From: DATNBT01 sp964579765
GTDB taxonomy: Bacteria > Acidobacteriota > Vicinamibacteria > Vicinamibacterales > CAVVIG01
Length of the DNA: 9,410 bases
Assembly: GCA_964579765.1 (NCBI GenBank)
Contig: CAZOIK010000071.1
Location: 1-9,410, forward strand
Direction of reading: 5' to 3'
The notes below the pieces were generated by a model, which saw nothing but the letters and a program-made list of their open reading frames with translations, did not search any database and was not told the origin of the DNA. A program made the position numbers and the translations under genes. Shown in pieces: positions 1-6,324 of the stretch; the stretch's first letter is position 1; each line of letters starts with the position of its first letter.

Positions 1-141
1 AGCGCGCGCGTGCTGCCGCTGCACGTCGGCCGCGTCGGCGTCGGCGCCGCCATCGACTACGAACGCGCGCTGCCTGGCGCGCTCCGGGCGCCCTCCGGCG
101 TCAGCGCCAGTGCCGTCGGCCGCCTGCAGTGGCGGCGCTGA
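1..141 (+). CDS. C-terminal end of an unidentified protein (5' end outside window)
   Basis: An open frame starts at base 1 and ends at a TGA at 139-141, giving 46 residues. It is followed after 27 bp by the next gene on the same strand. The fragment is rich in Gly, Ala, Val and Arg. It has stretches of alternating polar and apolar residues (GVGAAIDYERAL, then SASAVGRLQWRR at the end) that could be the last strands of a beta-rich or outer-membrane protein. It does not end in the aromatic residue usual for a BAM-inserted barrel, so this stays a guess. I do not recognise the family. The frame is supported by the lack of stops, the codon bias (G/C at third positions) and the sensible spacing to the next gene. 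Confidence 0.5.
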   Translation, partial: SARVLPLHVGRVGVGAAIDYERALPGALRAPSGVSASAVGRLQWRR

Positions 142-168
142 CATAAGATCCCGCGACAAGGACACACG

Positions 169-897
169 ATGGCTCAACGCTGGTTCCGGAAGTACGACTG
201 GGATGCGCTCGCCGGCATCGCCGCCGCCGCGGCCGCCCTCATCCTCCACCTGCTGCACGTGGTCGACACGGAAGTCGTGCTGATGCTGACGCTCGTGCTG
301 GTCGCGCTGCTGCTCCTGCGGCAGCTCCGCCAGGAAGACCGGGACGACCGCGTCGAGCGCGCGGCCGCGCGCACCGAGTCGATGGTCGCGGAGGTTCAGG
401 CGTCGCTGCAGCCGCCCGACGCCGTGCTCGTCGGTCCGCGGCAGCTGCGCGCGGAGAGCGAGGCCTTCGCGCGCCAGGCCCGGGGCGCGATGGTCTGGTT
501 CAACGTCTGCCTGCTGATGTTCCGGCCGCAGGATCTCTTCGACTGCCTCCTCAAACCGGCGGTAGACAATGCCGGCGTGACGCGGATCGAATTCATCCTC
601 GACGAGGGCGAGCGCGACAACTGGCGCACGCACGTGCTGCCGAAGCTCGAGGCCTGCGCCGGCCGCGCCAAGGTCGCCGAGCCGCACTGGTGCACGCTCC
701 GCGAGAGCGTGTCGTTCATTCTCGCGGACCACGCGTCGCACGGCCGCGCCGAGGCGCAGCTCAGCTTCTGGGGCGAGCCGTTCATGGCGCGATCGACCGG
801 CCGCGACGTCCCGCGCTACATCTTCCACGTGCAGGCGCACTCGGAGCTGATTCCGCGCCTGGTCGAGCTCGAGCGCATGTACCGGATGGGACGCTGA
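169..897 (+). CDS. Two-helix inner-membrane protein with a cytoplasmic domain of unknown function
   Basis: The 242-residue product starts at ATG 169, with an AAGGA motif about 8 bases upstream. A short basic N-terminus is followed by two hydrophobic helices, about residues 13-31 and 35-51, separated by only a few residues. They form a hairpin that probably leaves both ends in the cytoplasm. Residues 52-80 are highly charged and probably form a helical linker. Residues 85-242 make a soluble alpha/beta domain with a hydrophobic strand (VWFNVCLLMF, 109-118), a second strand (TRIEFILDEGERDNW, 138-152) and the segments ESVSFILAD and SFWGEPFM. The strand pattern loosely recalls phospholipase-D-like (HKD-type) regulatory domains, but no HxK motif is visible, so I give no function. 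It ends 13 bp from the stop of the convergent alcohol dehydrogenase, leaving no room for a terminator between them. Confidence 0.8.
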   Translation: MAQRWFRKYDWDALAGIAAAAAALILHLLHVVDTEVVLMLTLVLVALLLLRQLRQEDRDDRVERAAARTESMVAEVQASLQPPDAVLVGPRQLRAESEAFARQARGAMVWFNVCLLMFRPQDLFDCLLKPAVDNAGVTRIEFILDEGERDNWRTHVLPKLEACAGRAKVAEPHWCTLRESVSFILADHASHGRAEAQLSFWGEPFMARSTGRDVPRYIFHVQAHSELIPRLVELERMYRMGR

Positions 898-910
898 ACT
901 CGCGCCTCTC

Positions 911-2005
911 TCAGCGCGCCTGCAAGATGACCTTCAGCGCGTGCTCCTTCGACGCGTTGGAGAACGTGTCGTAGGCCTGCATCACGTGTGACAGCGCGAA
1001 GCGGTGCGTCGCGAGCTGCGCGGGCTGAAGCCGTCCCGACCGCACCATCTTCAGCAGCAGCGGCGTCGCCGCCGTGTCCACCAGCCTCGTCGTCAGCGTG
1101 ATGTTGCGATCCCAGAGCTTCTCGAGATGCAGCGCCGCCGGCTTGCCGTGGACGCCGACGTTGGCGAGCCGCCCGCCCGGCGCGAGGATCGACTGGCACG
1201 TGTCGAACGCCGACGGCGTCCCGACGGCTTCGACGGCGACGTCCACGCCGGCGCCGTCGGTCAGCTCGTGCACGCGCTCGACCGCCTGGCTCTCCGCGTC
1301 GTTGATCACCGCCGTCGCGCCGAGCCGCTGCGCCATCGACAGCCGGTTGTCGTCCATGTCGATCATGTAGACGGCCGCCGGCGAGTAGAACTGCGCCGTC
1401 AGCAGCACAGCGAGGCCGATCGGGCCGGCCCCGACAATCGCGACCGTGTCGCCGGGCGCCACGCGGCCGTTCAGTACACCGCACTCGAAGCCGGTCGGCA
1501 GGATGTCGCTCAACATGACGAGCGCCTCTTCGTCCGCGTCCTTCGGGACGGGATAGAGGCTCGTGTCGGCATACGGAATCCTGACGAACTCCGCCTGCGT
1601 GCCGTCGATCCGGTTGCCGAGCATCCAGCCGCCGTTCTCACAGTGCGAGTACATGCTCTTCCGGCAGTAGTCGCAACGCCCGCACGAGGTGATACAGGAG
1701 ATGAGCACGCGATCGCCGGGCGCGAACCGCGTCACCGCGGCGCCCACGTCCTCGACGACGCCGATCCCTTCGTGGCCAAGGACGCGGCCGGGCGTGACGC
1801 TCGGCACGTCGCCTTTCAAAATGTGGAGATCAGTACCGCAGATCGTCGATGTCGTGATGCGGACGACGGCGTCCGCCGCGTCTTCGACGACGGGACGGGC
1901 GTGTTCTTCCCAGGCCCGCTTGCCGGGGCCCTGGTAGACGAGCGCGCGCATGCGATTGACGGATGTGCTGACGCGCGGAGTGGTCGGAAGTGTCTCGACT
2001 GGCAT
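911..2005 (-). CDS. Zinc-dependent medium-chain alcohol dehydrogenase
   Basis: A 364-residue MDR-superfamily oxidoreductase with a GroES-like N-terminal domain and a Rossmann domain. Expected catalytic zinc ligands are Cys56 (ICGTD), His78 (GHE) and Asp167 (MLSD). Structural zinc is held by the Cx2Cx2Cx7C set Cys108, Cys111, Cys114 and Cys122. The nucleotide-binding loop is GAGPIG (192-197), and Asp216 after the second Rossmann strand favours NAD+ over NADP+. The overall pattern (LPTGFE, GVHG, LWDRNI, TTRLVDT) fits the formaldehyde-dehydrogenase-like/threonine-dehydrogenase-like alcohol dehydrogenases, which oxidise secondary or polyol alcohols. The substrate cannot be read from the sequence. 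I chose ATG 2005 because AGGAGG lies 5 bases before it. The frame stays open to 2143, but that extension is translated repeat DNA. It is the last gene of the leftward cluster, with no signal peptide, so it is cytoplasmic. Confidence 0.92.
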   Translation of the reverse strand: MPVETLPTTPRVSTSVNRMRALVYQGPGKRAWEEHARPVVEDAADAVVRITTSTICGTDLHILKGDVPSVTPGRVLGHEGIGVVEDVGAAVTRFAPGDRVLISCITSCGRCDYCRKSMYSHCENGGWMLGNRIDGTQAEFVRIPYADTSLYPVPKDADEEALVMLSDILPTGFECGVLNGRVAPGDTVAIVGAGPIGLAVLLTAQFYSPAAVYMIDMDDNRLSMAQRLGATAVINDAESQAVERVHELTDGAGVDVAVEAVGTPSAFDTCQSILAPGGRLANVGVHGKPAALHLEKLWDRNITLTTRLVDTAATPLLLKMVRSGRLQPAQLATHRFALSHVMQAYDTFSNASKEHALKVILQAR

Positions 2006-2010
2006 GACGT

Positions 2011-2016
2011 CCTCCT
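2011..2016 (-). promoter_or_regulatory. Ribosome binding site fixing the alcohol dehydrogenase start
   Basis: The reverse strand reads AGGAGG, a full anti-Shine-Dalgarno match, 5 bases before the ATG at 2005. It decides against the TTG at 2143 and against the internal Met at codon 19 (MRAL). Confidence 0.85.
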
Positions 2017-2054
2017 CGCGCCGTGCATGCAAGGAGAACGCCCGGGGGAGTGAT

Positions 2055-2146
2055 GCAGGAATTGCAGGATGGCAGAAGGGCAGAATCGCGGGATTGGATG
2101 GCAGAATTGAATTCCGCCATCCTGCGATTCTGCGATTCTGCAATTC
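2055..2146. repeat. 8-bp tandem repeat with inverted halves (intergenic)
   Basis: The spacer between the hydrolase stop and the alcohol dehydrogenase leader is built of degenerate 8-bp units. The left half (2055-2107) has units such as GCAGGAAT, TGCAGGAT, GGCAGAAG and GGCAGAAT. The right half (2115-2146) has the inverted form: CGCCATCC, TGCGATTC, TGCGATTC, TGCAATTC. The turning point is the palindrome GAATTC at 2109-2114. The right edge ends one base before the TAA stop of the hydrolase (2148-2150 on the - strand). The two halves can fold back on each other in RNA, so it may act as a partial terminator or an mRNA-stabilising stem between the two genes. Confidence 0.85.
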
Positions 2147-2147
2147 G

Positions 2148-3047
2148 TTACGCGAGCGCGGCTTTATACAGCGCGACCAGCTCGCCCCAGGCGCGTTCGG
2201 CTTCGGGCATGTCGTAGATCGGCACGCCGTTGGCCTTCGGCATGTCCGAGATGCACCAGCCGTGATCGGCCTTGTACACCTCGATCTTCGCCGGCTGGTG
2301 CGCGGCCTCGAACGCTTCCTTCAGCTTGACCTTCGCGTCCGGCTGGCGCTGGTCGTCGTTCCGCGCGACGCCAAAGTAGAGGCGCGCGTGAATCTTCGAC
2401 GCGAGCAGGTGCGGGCTGTCGGGCTTGTCGGTGACGAGGCCGCCGCCGTGGAACGAGCCGACCGCGCCGACGCGGCTCGGCACGGCCGCCGCGGTGCGGA
2501 GCACGAGCGGGCCGCCCATGCAGTAGCCCTGGGTCCCGATCTTCTTCGCCGTGTTCACTTCCTTCTGCTGGTCGAGCCACGCGACGAACGCCTCGGCGTC
2601 CTTCTCGGCGGCGCCGGCGGCGTTGATCGAGCCCATCAGCGGCGTCAGCTTCGCGCGGTCCTCCTGGTTCTGGAAGCTGAAGTTCGGCGCGTCGAACTTC
2701 GGATCGCGCGTCAGCCGGTAGTACGGATTCACGACCAGCGCCGAGTAGCCTTCGGCCGCGATGCGCCGGCCGATCTGGCGCAGCACGGGGCGCAGCCCGA
2801 ACGCGTCCGGCCAGACGATCACGCCCGGATGCGATCCGCTCGTCGGGTGAATGAAGGCGCAATTGCACACGCCGTCGGGCGTCTTGATCTCGACGTCCTT
2901 CTCGACCACCTGCATCGCCGCCGACGCGCCGGCGCCCGTGGCGGCGACAATGCCCGCCGCGAGGCCCATCGCGACGAAGTCGCGCCGCGACAACTCGCTC
3001 AGCGTCGCCTGGTCCTGCTGCTCGTCGTTGCGTTTCTCATCGCTCAT
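2148..3047 (-). CDS. Tat-exported dienelactone hydrolase family protein
   Basis: A 299-residue alpha/beta hydrolase. The N-terminus is hydrophilic for 20 residues and then carries a twin-arginine signal (SRRDFVAMGLAAG, Arg21-Arg22) with cleavage likely near ASA-A at about residue 43, so the mature protein should be periplasmic. The nucleophile is Cys176 in GYCMGG, typical of dienelactone hydrolases. The other triad members are probably Asp231 or Asp232 (GVARNDDQ) and His262 (KADHGW). The family hydrolyses lactones and related esters, classically dienelactone to maleylacetate, but many members have other, unassigned substrates. ATG 3047 is preferred to the in-frame ATG at 3059 because the latter overlaps the ribosome site GGAGGA. 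It lies downstream of the sugar dehydrogenase and separated from it by a REP-like element, so it could be co-transcribed but tuned separately. Confidence 0.92.
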   Translation of the reverse strand: MSDEKRNDEQQDQATLSELSRRDFVAMGLAAGIVAATGAGASAAMQVVEKDVEIKTPDGVCNCAFIHPTSGSHPGVIVWPDAFGLRPVLRQIGRRIAAEGYSALVVNPYYRLTRDPKFDAPNFSFQNQEDRAKLTPLMGSINAAGAAEKDAEAFVAWLDQQKEVNTAKKIGTQGYCMGGPLVLRTAAAVPSRVGAVGSFHGGGLVTDKPDSPHLLASKIHARLYFGVARNDDQRQPDAKVKLKEAFEAAHQPAKIEVYKADHGWCISDMPKANGVPIYDMPEAERAWGELVALYKAALA

Positions 3048-3051
3048 GTTG

Positions 3052-3057
3052 TCCTCC
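3052..3057 (-). promoter_or_regulatory. Ribosome binding site fixing the hydrolase start
   Basis: The reverse strand reads GGAGGA 4 bases before the ATG at 3047. The same bases would be codons 2-3 of the longer reading from 3059, which therefore lacks its own ribosome site. Confidence 0.75.
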
Positions 3058-3065
3058 ATCCAAAT

Positions 3066-3121
3066 GTAGTGCGGACCTTCAGGTCCGCCCGACCCGTGGC
3101 AGGCCTGAAGGCCTGCACTAC
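3066..3121. repeat. BIME-like element: two inverted REP-type hairpins
   Basis: This 56-bp element has three stems. The outer arms GTAGT (3066-3070) and ACTAC (3117-3121) are perfect inverted repeats. Inside are two perfect 8-bp hairpins: GCGGACCT/AGGTCCGC (3071-3088, loop TC) and GCAGGCCT/AGGCCTGC (3099-3116, loop GA), separated by a 10-base spacer. Read on their own strands, the two hairpins share the layout GTAGTGC-R-G-R-CCTTCAGG and differ mainly by compensated pairs, so they are copies of one unit in opposite orientation. A GTAG tetranucleotide before a hairpin is the hallmark of REP sequences, and an inverted pair is a BIME. The right edge contains the TAG stop of the sugar dehydrogenase. 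It may also act as an RNA stem after that gene. Confidence 0.9.
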
Positions 3122-4350
3122 TTCTTCAGCCGCAAAATCTTCCCGTTCGCGCCGTCCGTCATCACGTACAGGGCGCCGTCGGGCCCCTGGTTCACGGCGC
3201 GGATCCGCGCGCTCTGATCCGCGAGCAAGCGCTCCTCGCCGATCACGCGCTCGCCGTTCAGCACAAGGCGAACCAGATCTTTGTCCTTGAGCGCCGACAC
3301 GAACAGGCTGCCGTCCCACGCGGGAAACATCTTGCCCGTGTAGAACGCGATGCCGGCCGGCGCGATGTCCGGCGTCCAGAAGTACGCCGGCTGCTCCATC
3401 CCCACCTGCACGGTCTTGTCGCCGTTGATCGGCTTGCCGGTGTAGTCGCGTCCGTAGCCGATGACCGGGAAGCCGTAGTTCTTCCCCTTCTCGATCACGT
3501 TGAGCTCGTCGCCGCCGCGCGGGCCGTGCTCGCTCTCCCACAGCCGGCCGGTCTTCGGGTGAATCGCCATGCCCTGGTCGTCCCGAATCCCGAGCGCGAA
3601 GATCTCCGGCCGCGCGCCGGCCTTGCCGACAAACGGGTTGTCCTTCGGAATCGATCCGTCCGTGTTGATGCGCAGCACTTTCCCCATGAGGCTATCGAGC
3701 TGCTGGGGCTGCGGCCACTCCTCGGAGTGGATGCCGACGCCGGCTGGAATCGTGGACGTGACGAGCAGCGTGCCGTCGTTCGCCTGAATCAGCCGGCCGT
3801 TGGTCCCTTCGGCGTCGAGCAGGTCTTTGACGTCCTCCACACGCTTCTCGTCCGCCGAGAGTTTCGCGCGCCCCACGTGCAGGTGCGCCGGCGAACGCTG
3901 CTTCGACGCGTCCACGCCCGGCGGCACGACCGTGAACGCGAAGTAGACGGTGCGGTTGCTCGCGAAATTTCGGTCCGGCTGGACGTCCGCCAGGCCCTGC
4001 CCCTCGGGCAGGCCGCCGATCGGCTCCGACACCTTGCCGTCCTTGCCGACGATCCTGAAGCGGCCGTTGCGCTCGGCGATCAGCATGCGGCCGTCGGGAA
4101 GAAACCGGAAGCCGATGCCGGTGAGCCCGGTCGCGAACGTCTCCACCGTGAACGTCTCGGTCCTGGCCGGCACGGAGGCGCGCGTCTGCCCGAGCCACTG
4201 CGGAACCGGCGCGTAGCCGTCGGGGTTGGCGCTCTCGCCCTGCGGCGGTCCCGTCTGCGCGGGCGGCCGCGGCACGGGTTTGTTCTGCGCATGCATGGCG
4301 ACGGCGCCGAGCGCAACGCACGCGCCGGCGAGCATCAATCTGCGAATCAT
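3118..4350 (-). CDS. Secreted PQQ-dependent sugar dehydrogenase family protein
   Basis: A 410-residue beta-propeller of the soluble glucose/aldose dehydrogenase family (GSDH domain). These enzymes oxidise aldoses to lactones with PQQ in the periplasm. A Sec signal peptide covers residues 1-21 (cleavage near MHA-Q), followed by a Pro-rich linker to about residue 60. Family landmarks are FLPDGRMLIAERNGR (83-97), the calcium/PQQ-side motif SEHGPRGGDEL (273-283), NYGFPVIGYG (291-300) and the last blades (WTPDIAPAGIAFYTG, GPDGALYV). The conserved Arg is at 256. The usual active-site His of the HxGGR motif is missing: the segment reads GTNGR at 182-186. ATG 4350 overlaps the TGA of the upstream gene (ATGA) and has GGAGG 4 bases before it, so translation is probably coupled. 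The stop codon lies in the arm of the REP-like element. Confidence 0.92.
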   Translation of the reverse strand: MIRRLMLAGACVALGAVAMHAQNKPVPRPPAQTGPPQGESANPDGYAPVPQWLGQTRASVPARTETFTVETFATGLTGIGFRFLPDGRMLIAERNGRFRIVGKDGKVSEPIGGLPEGQGLADVQPDRNFASNRTVYFAFTVVPPGVDASKQRSPAHLHVGRAKLSADEKRVEDVKDLLDAEGTNGRLIQANDGTLLVTSTIPAGVGIHSEEWPQPQQLDSLMGKVLRINTDGSIPKDNPFVGKAGARPEIFALGIRDDQGMAIHPKTGRLWESEHGPRGGDELNVIEKGKNYGFPVIGYGRDYTGKPINGDKTVQVGMEQPAYFWTPDIAPAGIAFYTGKMFPAWDGSLFVSALKDKDLVRLVLNGERVIGEERLLADQSARIRAVNQGPDGALYVMTDGANGKILRLKK

Positions 4351-5261
4351 CGAACCTCCAGCGCCAACATCTTACGCGCTTCGGCGGGCGTTGCCACCTC
4401 GAGGCCGAGTTCGCGAACGATGCCGCACGCTTTCTCGACCTGCTCGGCGTTCGACACCGCAAGTTTTCCCTTATCGATCCACAGGCTGTCCTCGAGGCCG
4501 ACGCGGACGTTGCCGCCGAGCATCGCCGCCTGACGCGCGATCGTCATCTGGTGCCGCCCGGCGCCGACGACCGACCACTGATACGCGTCGCCGAAGAGGC
4601 GATCCGCGGTCTTCTTCATGTACTCCACGTCGTCTGGGTGCGTGCCGATGCCGCCGCGGATGCCGAACACGGACTGGATGAAGAGCGGCGGCGTCAGCAG
4701 CCCGCGGTCCACGAAGTGCGCGGCCGTGTAGAGGTGGCCGATGTCGTAGCACTCGAGCTCGAAGCGCGTGCCGTTCGGCGAACACAGCCGCAGGATCTCG
4801 GCGATGTCTTTCAGCGTGTTCTTGAACATCCCGGCTTCGCTGCCCGCGAGGTACTTCGGCTCCCACTCGTGCAGCCACGACTTCTGCCGCGGCAGCATCT
4901 CGTACAACCCGAAGTTCATCGTCCCCATGTTGAGCGAGGCGAGCTCGGGCCGAAGCTGCAGCGCGGGCTGCATCCGTTCCTCGACGGTCATCGTCTGCGA
5001 CCCGCCGGTCGTGATGTTGACGACGACGTCGCAGGCCGCGCGGATGGCCGGGAGGAACTGCCGGAAGAGATCCGGATTCTGCGTCGGACGGCCGTCGCGC
5101 GGATCGCGCGCGTGCAGATGCACGATGGCCGCGCCGGCTCTCGCCGCGCCAATCGCGCTCTCGGCGATCTGCGCCGGCGTCACCGGCAGATACGGCGACA
5201 TCGTCGGCGTATGAATCGCCCCGGTGACGGCGCAGGTGACGATGACGTGTCTAGCCGGCAA
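4347..5261 (-). CDS. BKACE (DUF849) beta-keto acid cleavage enzyme
   Basis: A 304-residue TIM-barrel protein of the family typified by Kce, the 3-keto-5-aminohexanoate cleavage enzyme. Family members condense a beta-keto acid with acetyl-CoA in a Zn2+-dependent retro-Claisen reaction that yields acetoacetate and a new acyl-CoA. Zinc ligands are His48 and His50 (VHLHARDP) and Glu257 (GLEDSLW); Asp258 is also conserved. Other landmarks are NITTGG (82-87), SLNMGTMNF (109-117) and ECYDIGHL (170-177). Near the N-terminus it reads AVTGAIHTPTMSP, without the substrate-amine-binding Glu of Kce, so a non-amine keto acid is more likely. The only sensible start is a TTG at 5261, inside the end of the lactonase gene (11-bp overlap), with GGAG 7 bases upstream. 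There is no signal peptide, so it is cytoplasmic. Confidence 0.9.
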   Translation of the reverse strand: MPARHVIVTCAVTGAIHTPTMSPYLPVTPAQIAESAIGAARAGAAIVHLHARDPRDGRPTQNPDLFRQFLPAIRAACDVVVNITTGGSQTMTVEERMQPALQLRPELASLNMGTMNFGLYEMLPRQKSWLHEWEPKYLAGSEAGMFKNTLKDIAEILRLCSPNGTRFELECYDIGHLYTAAHFVDRGLLTPPLFIQSVFGIRGGIGTHPDDVEYMKKTADRLFGDAYQWSVVGAGRHQMTIARQAAMLGGNVRVGLEDSLWIDKGKLAVSNAEQVEKACGIVRELGLEVATPAEARKMLALEVR

Positions 5262-6162
5262 AGCGAGGCTCCGGGAGGCCGCGGACGCCGAGGCCGGTGA
5301 CGCGGAACAGACTGCCGGCCAGATGTTGAGGCCGTGCTTCCTTGGCGAACCGGTCGTGGACGGCCGGGTGTTTCACGCGCGCCATCGACGTCACGTAGAG
5401 CTCGTCGAGGCCGTCGCCGCCGAACATGACGCTCGTGATGTTGCGCACGGGCATGCCGATGCGGCGGTCAACCGAGCCGTCAGGCGCGTAGCGGACGAGA
5501 TCGCCCGAGATGAGCTGCGCGTTCCAGACGCATCCCTCGTCGTCGATCGTCGAGCCGTCGGCGACGCCCGCGTCGTTCTTGAACGAGGCCCAGACGCGTT
5601 TGTTCGCGAGCGAGCCCGTGGCGATGTCGTAGTCGTACGCCCAGTACTCGCCCTGGAAGGTGTCGGCGAGATAGAACGTCCGGTCGTCGGGACTCCAGCA
5701 CGGGCCGTTCGTGCAGATGATGCCGCGATCGACTTCCGTCACGCGCAGATCGGCGTCGAGCCGGAACAGCCCGCAGATCGTCAGCTCTTCCTTGTCGTCC
5801 ATGCCGCCGGCGAAGAAGCGGCCGCGCCGATCGCACTTGCCGTCGTTCAACCGCGTGCGCGGCTCGTCGGCGTCGATCGTCACGATGAGGTCGAGCCGGC
5901 CGGAGTCGAAGTCAAAGAAGTAGAAGCCGTCGGCGAGCGCGAGGACGGCGCCGCCGCCCGCCCGCAGCGCCATCGCGCCGACGTCGTGCGCGAGCGACCA
6001 GTGGCGCGTCTTCCCCGTCCGCGGATCGAGACGCCAGATTGACGGGTTCCCAACGCGCCGCCCGGTGCCGTCCACCCAGTAGAGACAGCCCTCGGCGACG
6101 TCCCACACGGGCCCCTCGCCGATATGATTGCCGCACTCGAGGACGCATTCGATGCTCAACAC
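5251..6162 (-). CDS. SMP-30/gluconolactonase (regucalcin) family lactonase
   Basis: A 303-residue six-bladed beta-propeller of the SMP-30/gluconolactonase/LRE family, which uses a divalent metal to hydrolyse sugar lactones to acids. Metal ligands match human SMP-30 well: Glu16 (GEGPVWD), Asn152 (TNGPCWSPDD) and Asp202 (GVADGSTID). The substrate-side residues Arg104 and Asn106 (TRLNDGK) are also present. There is no signal peptide, so it acts in the cytoplasm. It is the first gene of the leftward cluster and overlaps the next gene by 11 bp, which suggests translational coupling. The start is not certain: GTG at 6162 is used here, but the TTG at 6159 is equally close to a weak GAG ribosome site. 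The substrate could be a gluconate-, arabinono- or xylono-type lactone; the sequence does not say which. Confidence 0.92.
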   Translation of the reverse strand: MLSIECVLECGNHIGEGPVWDVAEGCLYWVDGTGRRVGNPSIWRLDPRTGKTRHWSLAHDVGAMALRAGGGAVLALADGFYFFDFDSGRLDLIVTIDADEPRTRLNDGKCDRRGRFFAGGMDDKEELTICGLFRLDADLRVTEVDRGIICTNGPCWSPDDRTFYLADTFQGEYWAYDYDIATGSLANKRVWASFKNDAGVADGSTIDDEGCVWNAQLISGDLVRYAPDGSVDRRIGMPVRNITSVMFGGDGLDELYVTSMARVKHPAVHDRFAKEARPQHLAGSLFRVTGLGVRGLPEPRFAG

Positions 6163-6324
6163 GGCTCGTGTAGCATAATCTCTCGGTCAGCAAACCTGAG
6201 AAGCGGGTGGCCTTTTCAGCGCCTGCGGCCATGCCGAGCCGGGGACATGAAGATCCGAGGCGAAGCGTCGGCGTCAGTTCGCGCTGGGGGTGGGGCCCCG
6301 GCGCCACTGGAATAAAGAGGACCA
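6163..6324. promoter_or_regulatory. Divergent intergenic region, probable promoters for both directions
   Basis: These 162 bp separate the lactonase (leftward) from the cytochrome (rightward) and must hold both start regions if the clusters are independent. The only AT-rich patch is around 6171-6180. On the + strand it gives CATAAT (6174-6179), a 5/6 match to a -10 box, and on the - strand TATGCT, a 4/6 match. Neither has a convincing -35 partner at 16-18 bp. A GC-rich imperfect hairpin (6290-6307) sits just before the cytochrome ribosome site GAGGA (6317-6321). I see no operator repeat or riboswitch. Confidence 0.4.

Noticed and set aside
1004..2053. 349-codon open frame on the + strand
   Set aside because: Antisense to the alcohol dehydrogenase, with Arg/His-rich composition and no recognisable domain, whereas the - strand frame has complete zinc and NAD motifs.
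2006..2143. N-terminal extension of the alcohol dehydrogenase to a TTG at 2143
   Set aside because: The extra 46 residues are translated repeat, while ATG 2005 has a perfect ribosome site. The family does not have such an extension.
1950..3290. 446-codon open frame on the + strand
   Set aside because: It lies antisense to the alcohol dehydrogenase and hydrolase genes, is extremely Arg/Ala-rich, runs through both repeats, and has no family motifs. It is a GC-driven shadow.
6148..6179. Sigma-70-type promoter for the cytochrome (CATAAT at 6174-6179)
   Set aside because: No -35-like hexamer lies at 16-18 bp, so I list only the region as a probable promoter area and do not call a defined site.
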